Assembly (NCBI RefSeq): GCF_019880205.1
Contig: NZ_CP082292.1
Coordinates: forward strand, 2,108,001 to 2,172,000
Source: Pantoea alfalfae
Lineage (GTDB): Bacteria > Pseudomonadota > Gammaproteobacteria > Enterobacterales > Enterobacteriaceae
DNA length: 64,000 bases
Reading direction: 5' to 3'
The translations under genes and the position numbers were made by a program. Below the pieces are notes generated by a model. The model saw nothing but the letters and a program-made list of their open reading frames with translations. It was not told the origin of the DNA and searched no databases. Positions 15,003-24,314 of this stretch are shown one piece after another; within the stretch, counting starts at the first letter, position 1; each line of letters begins with the position of its first letter.

Positions 15003-15587
15003 TTACTTCGCGTAAGCTTCGGTAGACAGCGTCAGCGTAACGTCGTCGCTTACCGCAGGGACATATTTGTCCAGCTTGAAGTCAGAACGCTTGATGGTGC
15101 CGGTGGCGTCAAAACCAATCGCCTGCTTCTTGACCATCGGATGCTCGCCCTGCTTGTTCAGCGTCGCGTGCAGCGTAACCGGTTTGGTGATCCCTTTCAG
15201 GGTCAGGTTACCTTCAACGTCAAATTTATTGTCGCCCTTCGCCACCACTTTGGTGCTGTGGAAGGTCGCTGTCGGGTATTTGGCGGTGTCGAAGTATTCG
15301 GTACCTTTGAACTCTTTGGTCAGCGCCGCGACGTGGCTGTCGATTTTGCTGACTGGCAGGGTCACGTCAACGCGTGAGGCCTCCGGATGATCTTTATCGA
15401 ACACCAGAGTACCGGTTGCGTCCGGGATATCCGCGGTAGGATTTGAGAAGCCAAAGTGGTTCCAGGCAACAATTACCGACGTATGCTCAGGGTTCAGCTG
15501 GTAGTGCATCGCCTCAGCCTGAGATAACGGAGCGTAGAGGGTAGCAGCGGCTAACAGGGGCAGTGCAATACGTTTGAAGTTCTTCAC
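15003..15587 (-). CDS. YceI family periplasmic protein
   Basis: This 194-residue exported protein belongs to the YceI lipocalin-like family, which binds polyisoprenoid-type lipids. A signal peptide (KNFKRIALPLLAAATLYAPL then SQAEA) precedes the beta-rich domain. Family landmarks include HTSVIVAWNHFGFSNPTA, then LPVSKIDSHVA, EYFDTAKYPTATFHST and NLTLKGITKPVTL. The best start is GTG at 15587 with AAGGA 7 bp upstream; an in-frame TTG two codons earlier is too close to the ribosome site. It is monocistronic between the serine dehydratase and pqq genes. Stress regulation is common in the family but not visible here. Confidence 0.88.
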   Translation of the reverse strand: MKNFKRIALPLLAAATLYAPLSQAEAMHYQLNPEHTSVIVAWNHFGFSNPTADIPDATGTLVFDKDHPEASRVDVTLPVSKIDSHVAALTKEFKGTEYFDTAKYPTATFHSTKVVAKGDNKFDVEGNLTLKGITKPVTLHATLNKQGEHPMVKKQAIGFDATGTIKRSDFKLDKYVPAVSDDVTLTLSTEAYAK

Positions 15588-15703
15588 GGTCAATTCCTTA
15601 TGCGGACAAAAGTGAATTGAGTGTGGTCCAGTTTTCCCGGAATAGACAGTGAAGAGATTTGTCGGTAATTTTCAAATAAATTCAGCAACCTTAAAACCGG
15701 TCA

Positions 15704-17977
15704 CTACGTATTCCCGCCGGTAAACAGCACCCGCCAGCGGCGGCGATCCTGAATCAGCGTGCGGTGCAATTGCAGTAAATCTGCAAGGGTCAGCGCCGCA
15801 ATCTGCGTCGCGTCCGGTTCTGCCAGGCCATTTTCACGGCGTAGCAGGGCCAGTGGCTGCTCAACCTGCTGGCTCAGCAGTCGCGCTTTCAGGGCCACAA
15901 GATCACATTCCGCCAGCGTCTCGTTCAGTGACCGCAGGAAGTTACGGCAGTAGCGCAGTAGTGACAGCGCACTGTAATCGGGCGACTGTAGCGCAAATAA
16001 CACCCCCTCTTCATCAGCGCAGCGCATATAGCGGCTGCTGACCACGTAACCTATTGGCTGCTCAACGCGGTAGCGCTGGAAAAAACGTGGCTCGTAGATG
16101 AGCGCCAGTGCGCGCAATGCAGCCAGCTGTTCAGGACGCTGCAGCGGAATAAACAGCAGCAGCGCGTTGTCTGCACTGGCGTGTGGAAGGCGCGTCATGC
16201 CGGTCTGCGTGGTCATACGCTTGGGCGGCGTGTCCGGGTTAACCGGCAGCGACAGCGCGCTCAGCAGTCGGGCAATGCGTGAATGCAGCGCGGCGTTGCC
16301 GCCCTTCAGCGCCGCCCGCCAGCACCCTGGCGTAACATTGGCTGCCAGCTGATAAGGCAACTGTCGCAGCAACGCACGGATAGCGATGCTTTCGACAGGC
16401 GATGGCAGATTTGCCTCAACCGGCAATGCCAGGGCAGAAACAATCTGGCTCAGCGTCTGGTCAGTTACCGCCTCATCCTTTGTCAGGCGGAGCGTCAGTT
16501 GCCACACGCCCTCTGTTTCCTGCCAGCTGCCGTGCCCCCCCTGATGACGCAGCGCCGCAAATAGCGGACGCAACCGCCGGCCCAGCGTTTCTCCCGTCTC
16601 CGCAGTAAAGGTTGACCAGAACTCCGGTCGCAGGATAAGCGTTGCCTGCGGGTCATCTGACTGATGATGCGGCAATGCCACCGCCTGCGCGGGCAGCGGC
16701 GCAGGCGTCGCAGTGATGTCGGGCGGATAGAAGGTGAAACGGGCAGCGGGCAGCGTCTCATCCGGGGCTGGCTCACAGGCCGTCAGCGCCAGAGTGAAGC
16801 CCTGCGTGACGATGTGTTCCTTTGCCGGTTGTGACGTACAGCACAGCACGGTGCCAGACGCATGGGTGAGTTTCTTCAGCAACGGCTGCAGCGCAGGCAA
16901 GCTTTCATCAGGTGCGAAGCCGATAGCGCGCTGACGCAATTGCTCCAGTGGTGACAACGTCACAAAGTAGTGATGTGCAAGCTGATGATAGTGCTGATGT
17001 TGCTGATTATTCGTCTGGCGCAACGCATCGATGTAACCATTAACCAGATGATTTACCCTCGCAGGCTCGCTGGTTTCGATACCCAGCGCCAGCCAGCACG
17101 CATCTTCAGCCTGATAAATCCATTTCAGCTCCAGCGCCTCCGCCAGTCCCTGCTCACGCAGAGTAGCCAGCAGCGAGCCGGGCGCTTCATCCAACAGAAA
17201 TTCACGCCATAACGTGACACCGTCACTGTTATCCAGCAGCCAGGTGCGCCATAACGCTGCCTGGGCAGTCTCTGCCAGCTGCCAGCCGGTATCGCTGTTG
17301 AGCTGCGGCGGCGCCAGATCCTGCTGCCACTGACCGGCAGGCAGCGCGGCGGCAAACTGACGCGCCAGCTCTTCCAGCGCATCCAGCGACTGCGGTCCCT
17401 GCAGCCAGAGCCGCATATTGCTGGCAACGTAGTAGCGCTGGTGAAACTGGCGCAATGCCCGTTGCAGCGCCGACAGCTCATTGCCAAAGCTCGCCCGGCT
17501 GCCAATATGAAAGCGCTGAAATTCAGCGGGGGTTGCTGCGGCGTGCAGCAATGCCGCTTCGATGCGGGATGGCTCATGACGCTGCAACAGCCGATATTCC
17601 GCGTCGATGACCGCCACTTCCTGCGCAATCGCCTGATTATCAAGCAGCGGAGAGACCAGCATATCCTGCAGTCTTGCCAGACCGTCTGCCAGCAGTGACG
17701 GCGTGGCCTCAAAGAAGTACGCGCTGCGCCGGGCCAGCGTGGTGGCATTAACCCTGCCGCCCTGCGTCTGGATCCAGCTCATCAGCCGGCCCTCGTCGGG
17801 CCAGCCGGTGCTGCCGGTGAACAGCAGATGCTCCAGCAGATGCGCCAGTCCGGGCCAGCGATCCGGCTCGTCGTGACTCCCTGCCCCTATCTGAATCAGG
17901 GCGGCGGCCTGGCTGGCATCAGCCTGATGCACCAGTTCAACCATCAGACCGTTTATCACCAGGCCGCGCGGGGTCAT
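15704..17977 (-). CDS. pqqF: PqqF, M16 zinc protease for PqqA processing
   Basis: PqqF is a pitrilysin-like peptidase that trims the cross-linked PqqA peptide during PQQ synthesis. The inverted zinc motif HLLEH is at residues 46-50 near the N-terminus, with the downstream glutamate helix EVAVIDAEYRLLQRHEPSR around residue 125. The 757-residue length is usual for enterobacterial PqqF. Its ATG overlaps the pqqE stop as TGATG, so translation is coupled. It is the last gene of the pqq operon. Confidence 0.93.
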   Translation of the reverse strand: MTPRGLVINGLMVELVHQADASQAAALIQIGAGSHDEPDRWPGLAHLLEHLLFTGSTGWPDEGRLMSWIQTQGGRVNATTLARRSAYFFEATPSLLADGLARLQDMLVSPLLDNQAIAQEVAVIDAEYRLLQRHEPSRIEAALLHAAATPAEFQRFHIGSRASFGNELSALQRALRQFHQRYYVASNMRLWLQGPQSLDALEELARQFAAALPAGQWQQDLAPPQLNSDTGWQLAETAQAALWRTWLLDNSDGVTLWREFLLDEAPGSLLATLREQGLAEALELKWIYQAEDACWLALGIETSEPARVNHLVNGYIDALRQTNNQQHQHYHQLAHHYFVTLSPLEQLRQRAIGFAPDESLPALQPLLKKLTHASGTVLCCTSQPAKEHIVTQGFTLALTACEPAPDETLPAARFTFYPPDITATPAPLPAQAVALPHHQSDDPQATLILRPEFWSTFTAETGETLGRRLRPLFAALRHQGGHGSWQETEGVWQLTLRLTKDEAVTDQTLSQIVSALALPVEANLPSPVESIAIRALLRQLPYQLAANVTPGCWRAALKGGNAALHSRIARLLSALSLPVNPDTPPKRMTTQTGMTRLPHASADNALLLFIPLQRPEQLAALRALALIYEPRFFQRYRVEQPIGYVVSSRYMRCADEEGVLFALQSPDYSALSLLRYCRNFLRSLNETLAECDLVALKARLLSQQVEQPLALLRRENGLAEPDATQIAALTLADLLQLHRTLIQDRRRWRVLFTGGNT

Positions 17978-19119
17978 CAGAGGTTCCGGGTTTTGTAGAT
18001 CAGTTGCGAGTTGCTGCGGTTGCGGAACTGCAGCTGACCAATTTTAATGTCGCTGCAATCCGCCTCACGCCGGGCCTCAAGGATTTTGCCGTGATGCGGT
18101 GATTTGCTGCAGACCGGATCGGTGTTGTCAGCATTACCGGTCAGCATAAACGCCTGACAGCGACAGCCACCAAAATCTTTCTCTTTCTCATCACAGGAGC
18201 GGCACGGCTCCGGCATCCAGTCAAAACCACGATAGCGGTTGAAGCCGAACGAGTTGTACCAGATATCGTCCAGGCGCTGTGTCAGTACCGACGGAAATTC
18301 TACCGGCAGCTGGCGCGCACTGTGGCACGGCAGCGCGGTGCCCTCTGGTGTGACGCTGAGGAAAATGGCACCCCAGCCACCCATGCAGGGTTTAGGTCGC
18401 TCTTCGTAGTAATCCGGCGTGACAAACAGCAGATTGGTCAGATTGCCGGTGGTGCTCATCCGCTCGCGGTAGCGCCTGACCACCGCTTCCGCCTGAGCGA
18501 TCTGCTCACGCGTCGGCAGCAGGCCTTCTCGGTTGAGCTGCGCCCAGCCGTAGAACTGACAGGTTGCCAGCTCAACGTCATCCGCTTCCAGCTCAATGCA
18601 GAGGTCAATGATCCTGTCGATCTGGTCGATATTATGGCGATGCAGCACAAAGTTCAGCACCATCGGATAGCCGTGCGCTTTTACCGCTTTCGCCATCTCC
18701 AGCTTCTGCTGAAACGCTTTCTTCGACCCGGCCAGCGCCGCATTCAGGGTTTCGTCACTCGCCTGGAAGCTGATCTGGATATGATCCAGACCGGCCTCGC
18801 TGAACGCATCCAGCTTCTTCTCCGTCAGGCCAATGCCCGACGTGATCAGGTTGGTGTAGAAGCCGAGATCGCGCGCCGCTTTAATGAGCTCAGGCAGATC
18901 TTTACGCACCAGCGGTTCGCCGCCGGAGAATCCGAGCTGGACGCTGCCCATGGCGCGCGCCTGACGAAAGACCTCAATCCACTGTTCCGTGGTCAGCTCC
19001 TTCTCCTGCTGTGCGAAATCCAGCGGGTTGGAGCAGTAGGGACACTGCAGCGGACAGCGATAGGTCAGCTCGGCCAGCAGCCAGAGCGGCGGATTCACGC
19101 CAGGTTTATGCGGGGTCAC
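17977..19119 (-). CDS. pqqE: PqqE, radical SAM enzyme of PQQ synthesis
   Basis: PqqE forms the carbon-carbon bond between Glu and Tyr of PqqA, using S-adenosylmethionine. The radical SAM cluster motif is CPLQCPYC near the N-terminus, GFSGGEPL follows, and a C-terminal SPASM region carries further clusters ([37 protein letters not shown]). Starting at the GTG gives 380 residues, the length of the Klebsiella protein. An ATG 24 bp upstream (19143) is open but lacks a ribosome site. The start overlaps the end of pqqD by 14 bp, so the two are translationally coupled, and PqqD is its peptide chaperone. Confidence 0.93.
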   Translation of the reverse strand: MTPHKPGVNPPLWLLAELTYRCPLQCPYCSNPLDFAQQEKELTTEQWIEVFRQARAMGSVQLGFSGGEPLVRKDLPELIKAARDLGFYTNLITSGIGLTEKKLDAFSEAGLDHIQISFQASDETLNAALAGSKKAFQQKLEMAKAVKAHGYPMVLNFVLHRHNIDQIDRIIDLCIELEADDVELATCQFYGWAQLNREGLLPTREQIAQAEAVVRRYRERMSTTGNLTNLLFVTPDYYEERPKPCMGGWGAIFLSVTPEGTALPCHSARQLPVEFPSVLTQRLDDIWYNSFGFNRYRGFDWMPEPCRSCDEKEKDFGGCRCQAFMLTGNADNTDPVCSKSPHHGKILEARREADCSDIKIGQLQFRNRSNSQLIYKTRNL

Positions 19120-19384
19120 GGAACTGTATCCACTTCTGTTCATGGGCTGACTGCAGGAACTCTAAAACGTCCGGCCCCACACCGCCCGCCTCAGGGAACC
19201 GGCTATCCAGCGTTGCGATAATTGCGGCGATATCCTGTTTGCCATCCACCAGCTCAAGAATGGCGGCGGCGGTTTCGTTCAGCTTCGCCATGCCTTCGGG
19301 ATAGAGCACCACATGGGTATCCTGGGCAGCTTCCCACTGCATGCGGTAGCCGCGACGAAACGCGGCAATCGAGTTTTCATTCAT
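19106..19384 (-). CDS. pqqD: PqqD, PqqA peptide chaperone
   Basis: PqqD is a 92-residue RiPP recognition element that binds PqqA and presents it to PqqE. The sequence shows the family pattern [38 protein letters not shown] and the C-terminal [13 protein letters not shown]. It starts 4 bp after pqqC and its end overlaps pqqE. Both belong to the leftward pqq operon. Confidence 0.93.
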   Translation of the reverse strand: MNENSIAAFRRGYRMQWEAAQDTHVVLYPEGMAKLNETAAAILELVDGKQDIAAIIATLDSRFPEAGGVGPDVLEFLQSAHEQKWIQFRDPA

Positions 19385-19387
19385 CTG

Positions 19388-20143
19388 TTATACCAGTCGG
19401 GTGGTGTGCCACGCCGCCTTGTCGGTGACGGTGTGATAAGGCGGACGTTTCAGCTCATAAGCCATGGTCATGGCGTCAAGCATGCTCCATAAAATATCGA
19501 GCTTAAACTGCAAAATTTCCAGCATCCGGTTCTGCGTTTCGGCGGTGGTGAAGTACTCCAGCGCCAGTGCCAGGCCATGCTCCACATCGCGGTTCGCCTG
19601 ACCCAGGCGGCTGCGGAAGTAGAAGTAGCCCTCTTCTTTGATCCACGGATAGTGCTGCGGCCAGCTGTCGAGTCGTGACTGGTGGATCTGCGGGGCGAAC
19701 AGCTCGGTAAGTGAACTGCAGGCCGCCTCCTGCCAGTTAGCGCGGCGGGCGAAGTTAATATAGGCATCGACCGCAAAGCGTACGCCCGGCAGCACATGTT
19801 GCTCAGACAATAATTCTTCGCGCGTCAACCCGACCGCCTCGCCCAGCCGCAGCCAGGCCTCAATGCCGCCCTCTTCGCCGTTACTGCCGTCGTGGTCAAG
19901 GATGCGCTGCACCCATTTACGGCGGGTAGCCGGATCGGGGCAATTCGCCATGATCGCCGCATCTTTCAGCGGAATAGTGGTCTGGTAATAGAAGCGGTTC
20001 GCCACCCAGCCCTGAATCTGCTCGCGCGTGGCCTGACCGTTATGCATCGCGATGTGATACGGGTGATGAATATGGTAGAAAGCGCCTTTGTCGCGCAGGG
20101 CCTGTTCAAAAGCCTGCGGCGACAGCGTGTCAGTAATCTGCAT
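19388..20143 (-). CDS. pqqC: PqqC, final oxidase/cyclase of PQQ synthesis
   Basis: PqqC is a cofactor-free oxidase that closes the last ring and carries out an eight-electron oxidation to give PQQ. The 251-residue all-helical protein keeps the known active-site stretches [14 protein letters not shown] near the N-terminus, [16 protein letters not shown] in the middle, and [15 protein letters not shown]. Length and order match Klebsiella PqqC. It lies 3 bp after pqqB and 4 bp before pqqD in the operon. Confidence 0.95.
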   Translation of the reverse strand: MQITDTLSPQAFEQALRDKGAFYHIHHPYHIAMHNGQATREQIQGWVANRFYYQTTIPLKDAAIMANCPDPATRRKWVQRILDHDGSNGEEGGIEAWLRLGEAVGLTREELLSEQHVLPGVRFAVDAYINFARRANWQEAACSSLTELFAPQIHQSRLDSWPQHYPWIKEEGYFYFRSRLGQANRDVEHGLALALEYFTTAETQNRMLEILQFKLDILWSMLDAMTMAYELKRPPYHTVTDKAAWHTTRLV

Positions 20144-20146
20144 GAT

Positions 20147-21064
20147 TTAGCCCTGAAGGTGGATCGCCATTCCGTCCCAGCTCACCTCTATTCCCTGCTC
20201 CGTCAGAAACTGACGCTGGGGTGACTGCTCATTAAGGATCGGATTAGTGTTGTTAATGTGGATCAGAATTTTACGTTTTGCCGGCAGCGACGCCAGCAGC
20301 GCCATCAGCCCTTGTTCTTCCGCCAGCGCCAGATGCCCCATCGCCTTGCCGGTGTTGTGACCCACCCCGGTGGTCAGCAGTTCATCATCCTGCCAGACGG
20401 TGCCGTCAATCAGCAGGCAATCCGCTTTTTGCAGCCACGGCAGGATCACCGCATCCGGTTCGCCCAGACCTGGCGCGTAGAGCAGCGTCTGCCCATTCGC
20501 CCGGTTTTCAATAAACAGCGCCACGTTATGACCGGGCAGCGGCCGGTCGCGATACGGCGAGTAAGGCGGTGCATTACTGATAATAGGAATCGCGGTGAAC
20601 TGCAAATCGGTGCAGACATCGACGCTGAACGGGGTCAGTGGCGCAATCGGCCGGTGCTGTAAACCGCCGTTCCAGTGGGTCAGCATCGGAAAGATCGGGA
20701 AGCCGGTGCTGAGGTCGGCATGCACTTCCGGCGTACACCAGACCTGATGCGGGCAGCCCTCACGCAGGCTCAGCAGCCCGGTGGTGTGATCGATCTGGCT
20801 GTCGGTCAGGATAATTCCCCCGATCGCCGTGCCGCGCAGTACGCCCTTACGGGTCAGTTCTGGCGTGTGCAGGATCTGCTGGCCGATGTCAGGTGACGCG
20901 TTACATAACACCCAGTCTTCGCCGTTATCGCTGAGGATAATCGATGATTGTGTGCGTGCCTGAGCCTGAATGGTGCCATTTCGCACGCCGTGGCAGTTGG
21001 CGCAGTTACAGTTCCACTGCGGAAACCCGCCACCCGCGGCTGAGCCGAGGATTTTGATAAACAT
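20147..21064 (-). CDS. pqqB: PqqB, metallo-beta-lactamase-fold hydroxylase
   Basis: PqqB acts on the Glu-Tyr intermediate, hydroxylating the tyrosine moiety during PQQ synthesis. It begins [20 protein letters not shown], with the NCNCANC zinc-binding stretch that is a signature of the family, and has a metallo-hydrolase fold including [18 protein letters not shown] start it at the ATG of MFIK (305 residues); the frame runs three codons back to a TTG. No clear ribosome site precedes it, which is notable because an intrinsic terminator lies just upstream, between pqqA and pqqB. Confidence 0.94.
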   Translation of the reverse strand: MFIKILGSAAGGGFPQWNCNCANCHGVRNGTIQAQARTQSSIILSDNGEDWVLCNASPDIGQQILHTPELTRKGVLRGTAIGGIILTDSQIDHTTGLLSLREGCPHQVWCTPEVHADLSTGFPIFPMLTHWNGGLQHRPIAPLTPFSVDVCTDLQFTAIPIISNAPPYSPYRDRPLPGHNVALFIENRANGQTLLYAPGLGEPDAVILPWLQKADCLLIDGTVWQDDELLTTGVGHNTGKAMGHLALAEEQGLMALLASLPAKRKILIHINNTNPILNEQSPQRQFLTEQGIEVSWDGMAIHLQG

Positions 21065-21083
21065 AGAGGACAACCAGAAGTTG

Positions 21084-21111
21084 AAAAAAATGCCCGCTCA
21101 GAGGGCGGGCA
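21084..21111 (-). terminator. Intrinsic terminator/attenuator between pqqA and pqqB
   Basis: On the minus strand TGCCCGC-N7-GCGGGCA is followed by seven T residues, a textbook intrinsic terminator. It starts 7 bp after the pqqA stop and lies within the pqq operon. It should let pqqA be made in large excess over the enzymes, with read-through supplying pqqB to pqqF. Confidence 0.85.
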
Positions 21112-21117
21112 GAACGA

Positions 21118-21189
21118 TTAACGGTTGGAGATGTAAAGAGTCACTTCCAGACCGAGACGCATATCAACGAAAGTTGGTTTTTTCCACAT
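21118..21189 (-). CDS. pqqA: PqqA, PQQ precursor peptide
   Basis: This 23-codon gene encodes the peptide from which PQQ is cut. The peptide starts MWKKPTFVDMRLGLE and ends VTLYISNR, nearly identical to the Klebsiella precursor. The conserved pair is Glu15 and Tyr19 in the E-x3-Y arrangement that PqqE joins. AGAGGAAG lies 8 bp upstream of the ATG. It is the first gene of the leftward pqq operon and is followed by a terminator that should limit expression of the rest. Genes this short are often missed by automatic calling. Confidence 0.97.
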   Translation of the reverse strand: MWKKPTFVDMRLGLEVTLYISNR

Positions 21190-21332
21190 GAGTTACTTCC
21201 TCTTGGTTAACAGTAAATGTGCTGTCTGAAATCGGCGTGACGGCTGTTAAATGAGAACACCGTCACAATTTCCAGGCAGATGTTGCGCCAATGGCGCGTC
21301 GGGATCAAGCCCGGAACATAAGGAAATTGTTA

Positions 21333-22349
21333 TCACAGCCCGGTCAGATGTAAAACCCGCTGCCAGTTTCCCCATGCCAGCTTCTCTGTCAGTCTCTGAT
21401 CATAGCCCGCTTCCTGAAAAGCGGCGAGCAATCGCGGCATTCCGCTGACATCGCCCAGCGCGGCCGGAGGGGTAATCCCGTCGAAATCAGAGCCAAAGGC
21501 CACATGGTCGCTGCCCATTATCTTCAACAGGTGATCACAATGCTTAACAATTTCTGTTAATGGCGTTTCAGCGTCGCGTTTTCCATCGGCGCGCAGAAAC
21601 GCATTGCCAAAGTTAATGCCAACCAGACCGCCGCTGTCGCGGATCGCTACCAGTTGATCGTCGGTCAGATTGCGCGGCTGTGGACAGAGGGCGTGCGCGT
21701 TGGAGTGGCTGGCGACCAGCGGCGCACGGGAAAGCCGGGCGGTGTCCCAGAACGCATTGGTATTCATGTGCGACACGTCGATCATCATCTTCAGGCTACT
21801 CGCCTGCTGAATCAGCTTTTCACCGACGGCGGTCAGCCCCGGCCCGGTATCGGGCGTGCCGGGAAACGAGCCACTGACGCCTTCACCAAAGCGGCTGCGC
21901 AGATTCCAGAATGGCCCGATACTGCGCACACCCGCCTGCCAGAAGGCGTGCAGCTGCTCGCCCTCTTCGTCCAGCGCATCGGCACCTTCAATGTGCGCCA
22001 CCATCGCCAGCACGCCTTCCGCGCGGCAGGCGGCAATCTCGTCACTGCTGAGGCAGAGTCGCGCCCGTCCGCCTGGTGCCTCGGCCAGCTGCCTCAGGAT
22101 ATCGAGCTGCTGCCACATGATTTGCAGCGGTTCATACGGCTCATCGGCGCGGGCCGGAACAGTGCTGGCAATGTACGCCTGCGGCGGCACAAAAATCGCA
22201 AACAGCCCGCCGCCCATCTCGCCCTGCTGAATGCGCGGATAGTCGAGGTGGCCCCGTTCAATGCCCTGATAAAACGCCTGCACGGGTGCATCGCGATGAT
22301 GCAGCCAGAGGTTAAGCAAGAGATCATTGTGGCCGTCAAAAATCAGCAT
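21333..22349 (-). CDS. M19 membrane-dipeptidase-like metallopeptidase
   Basis: This is a 338-residue zinc dipeptidase of the renal dipeptidase family. The first metal motif is DGHNDLLL at residues 5-12, with VDVSHM-like MMIDVSHMNTNAFWD and PLVASHSNAHALCPQPRNL further on, then VAFGSDFDGI near the C-terminus, all family landmarks. There is no signal peptide, so it acts in the cytoplasm. It lies directly upstream of pqqA on the same strand with a 143-bp gap. It could process peptides left from PQQ maturation, but that is inference from position only. Its ribosome site is weak. Confidence 0.85.
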   Translation of the reverse strand: MLIFDGHNDLLLNLWLHHRDAPVQAFYQGIERGHLDYPRIQQGEMGGGLFAIFVPPQAYIASTVPARADEPYEPLQIMWQQLDILRQLAEAPGGRARLCLSSDEIAACRAEGVLAMVAHIEGADALDEEGEQLHAFWQAGVRSIGPFWNLRSRFGEGVSGSFPGTPDTGPGLTAVGEKLIQQASSLKMMIDVSHMNTNAFWDTARLSRAPLVASHSNAHALCPQPRNLTDDQLVAIRDSGGLVGINFGNAFLRADGKRDAETPLTEIVKHCDHLLKIMGSDHVAFGSDFDGITPPAALGDVSGMPRLLAAFQEAGYDQRLTEKLAWGNWQRVLHLTGL

Positions 22350-22431
22350 AAGTGTTCACCCGGATAAACAGGTGACCATGCTAACCCTGCCCGGCGGATT
22401 CACCAAACCAGAGCGCACGCAGGGCAACACA

Positions 22432-22503
22432 GGTCATGCAGGTCATGCAGGTCATGCAGGTCATGCAGGTCATGCAGGTCATGCAGGTCATGCAGGTCAT
22501 GCA
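22432..22503. repeat. 8 x 9 bp tandem repeat
   Basis: Eight perfect head-to-tail copies of GGTCATGCA lie between the divergent dipeptidase and leuA starts (82 bp and 95 bp away). Because the unit is 9 bp, all frames stay open through it, giving spurious Gly-His-Ala type open frames. Perfect identity of all copies suggests recent slippage, so copy number probably varies between strains. Confidence 0.97.
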
Positions 22504-22598
22504 GGGTATTGTCACTTTTGCGCGTCAGGTTGTCAGCCTTGCGCGCGCGGACCCGGAGCCGTGTCGGCAGACTGATAAAAAAACCACAGGAGACTCCT

Positions 22599-24314
22599 AT
22601 GCTGACCCGACCCGCTGATAAATATCGTCCCTCCCCGCTGATCACCCTGCCCGATCGCCAGTGGCCCTCACGCCAGCTGACCCAGGCGCCGCGCTGGCTT
22701 TCCACCGATTTGCGTGACGGCAATCAGGCGCTGGCAGAACCGATGGATCGGGAACGCAAAATGGCCTTCTGGGATCTGCTGCTGCGCTGCGGGTTTCGGG
22801 AGATCGAGGTCGCCTTTCCCTCTGCCTCGCAGACGGATTTCGGTTTCGTCCGCGACCTGATTGAGCAACAGCGTATCCCGGAGGATGTGACGTTACAGGT
22901 ACTGACTCAGGCGCGGGAAGACCTGATTGCCCGCACGTTTGTGGCGCTGCAGGGCGTCCCGCGCGCCATCGTGCATCTTTATAACGCCACCGCGCCGCTG
23001 TTTCGCGAGCGGGTATTTAAGCAGAGCAAAGCGGAAATCGTGGCGCTGGCCACCGCTGGTGCACGGCAGATCCGCGCCGAATGCGAGGCGCAGCCGGACA
23101 CCCACTGGACCTTTGAATATTCACCAGAGACCTTCTGCTTTACCGAGCCGGAGTTTGTGCTGGAGATCTGCGAGGCGGTAGCCGATGTCTGGCAACCGGA
23201 CGCGCAGCGCCCGATGATCATTAACCTTCCCGCCACGGTAGAGGTCAATACCCCCAACGTTTATGCCGATCAGATTGAGTATTTCTGCCGTCACTTCAGC
23301 CGCCGTGATGCCGTCTGCATCAGCGTGCATCCGCACAACGATCGCGGCACCGGCGTCGCCTGCGCAGAACTGGCGCTGCTGGCGGGCGCTGACCGGGTCG
23401 AGGGCTGTCTGTTTGGTAACGGTGAACGCACCGGCAATGTGGACCTGGTGACGCTGGCGCTGAATCTCTATACCCAGGGCGTTTCGCCCCAGCTCGATTT
23501 CAGCCAGATGCATGAGGTGATTGAAGTGGTAACCCGCTGCAACCAGCTGCCGGTTCATCCGCGCCATCCCTATGCGGGCGAGCTGGTCTTCACTGCCTTC
23601 TCTGGTTCTCATCAGGATGCAATCAAAAAAGGGTTTGCCATCCGCGCTCAGCAGCAGGAAACAGAGTGGCAGATGCCTTACCTGCCGCTGGACCCGGCCG
23701 ACATTGGCTGTAGCTATGAGGCGGTGATCCGCGTCAACAGCCAGTCGGGAAAAAGCGGGGCCGCCTGGCTGCTGGAGCAGAATCACGGGTTACAAATGCC
23801 GCGAGCGCTGCAGCAGGATTTCAGCCGCTGTGTTCAGCAGGAGACTGACCGGCACGGCGGAGAGATGACGCACTACGCGCTGTGGCAGCTCTTCTGCCGC
23901 CAGTATGGCGTAACGCAGCCCGCGTTGGCATTACAGCGGGCTGACAGCCAGAGTGACAGCGGCGGGCAGACGCAGATTAGCGCCAGCGTGGTGTATCAGA
24001 CGCAATCGCTGATGCTGACCGGCAGCGGCAACGGCTGGCTGTCGGCGGCGGTCAATGCCCTGCGCAGCACGTTTGATCTGCATCTGACCATCGAGGGCTA
24101 TCACGAGCATACGCTGGGACGGCGCAGTGACAGCCGCTCGGTGGCCTATATCAGCTGCGTGGATGCCCGTGGCGCGCGAGCCTGGGGAGTGAGTATCGAC
24201 AATGACGCTGCCCGCGCCGCGATGCAGGCGCTGCTCAGCGCAGCAGGCCAGTTTCTGCAGGCGAAAAGTAGTCCGTCGGAGAGGCGCCCAGCAGACGACG
24301 AAACATCGCACTAA
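22599..24314 (+). CDS. leuA: 2-isopropylmalate synthase, long alpha-type (second LeuA)
   Basis: LeuA condenses acetyl-CoA with 2-ketoisovalerate in the first step of leucine synthesis. This 571-residue protein is the long type found in actinobacteria and pseudomonads. It has STDLRDGNQALAEPM near residue 38, the metal pair HPHNDRGTG, GCLFGNGERTGNVDL, and a C-terminal regulatory domain ending in EHTLGRRSDSRSVAYISCV. AGGAG lies 6 bp upstream of the ATG. No leuBCD genes follow, so it is probably a second, unlinked copy. The 3' end overlaps the convergent AraC gene by 80 bp, and the last 20 or so residues look like added tail. Confidence 0.88.
   Translation: MLTRPADKYRPSPLITLPDRQWPSRQLTQAPRWLSTDLRDGNQALAEPMDRERKMAFWDLLLRCGFREIEVAFPSASQTDFGFVRDLIEQQRIPEDVTLQVLTQAREDLIARTFVALQGVPRAIVHLYNATAPLFRERVFKQSKAEIVALATAGARQIRAECEAQPDTHWTFEYSPETFCFTEPEFVLEICEAVADVWQPDAQRPMIINLPATVEVNTPNVYADQIEYFCRHFSRRDAVCISVHPHNDRGTGVACAELALLAGADRVEGCLFGNGERTGNVDLVTLALNLYTQGVSPQLDFSQMHEVIEVVTRCNQLPVHPRHPYAGELVFTAFSGSHQDAIKKGFAIRAQQQETEWQMPYLPLDPADIGCSYEAVIRVNSQSGKSGAAWLLEQNHGLQMPRALQQDFSRCVQQETDRHGGEMTHYALWQLFCRQYGVTQPALALQRADSQSDSGGQTQISASVVYQTQSLMLTGSGNGWLSAAVNALRSTFDLHLTIEGYHEHTLGRRSDSRSVAYISCVDARGARAWGVSIDNDAARAAMQALLSAAGQFLQAKSSPSERRPADDETSH

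Noticed and set aside
18322-19221. 299-codon plus-strand open frame opposite pqqE
   Set aside because: Antisense shadow of a certain radical SAM gene, with no domain of its own.
22432-22503. Possible CRISPR array
   Set aside because: The 9-bp units are directly adjacent with no spacers and are far too short for CRISPR repeats.
22327-22575. Open frame encoding Gly-His-Ala repeats, and matching frames on both strands
   Set aside because: It exists only because a 9-bp tandem repeat keeps every frame open. It has no ribosome site and no conserved domain.
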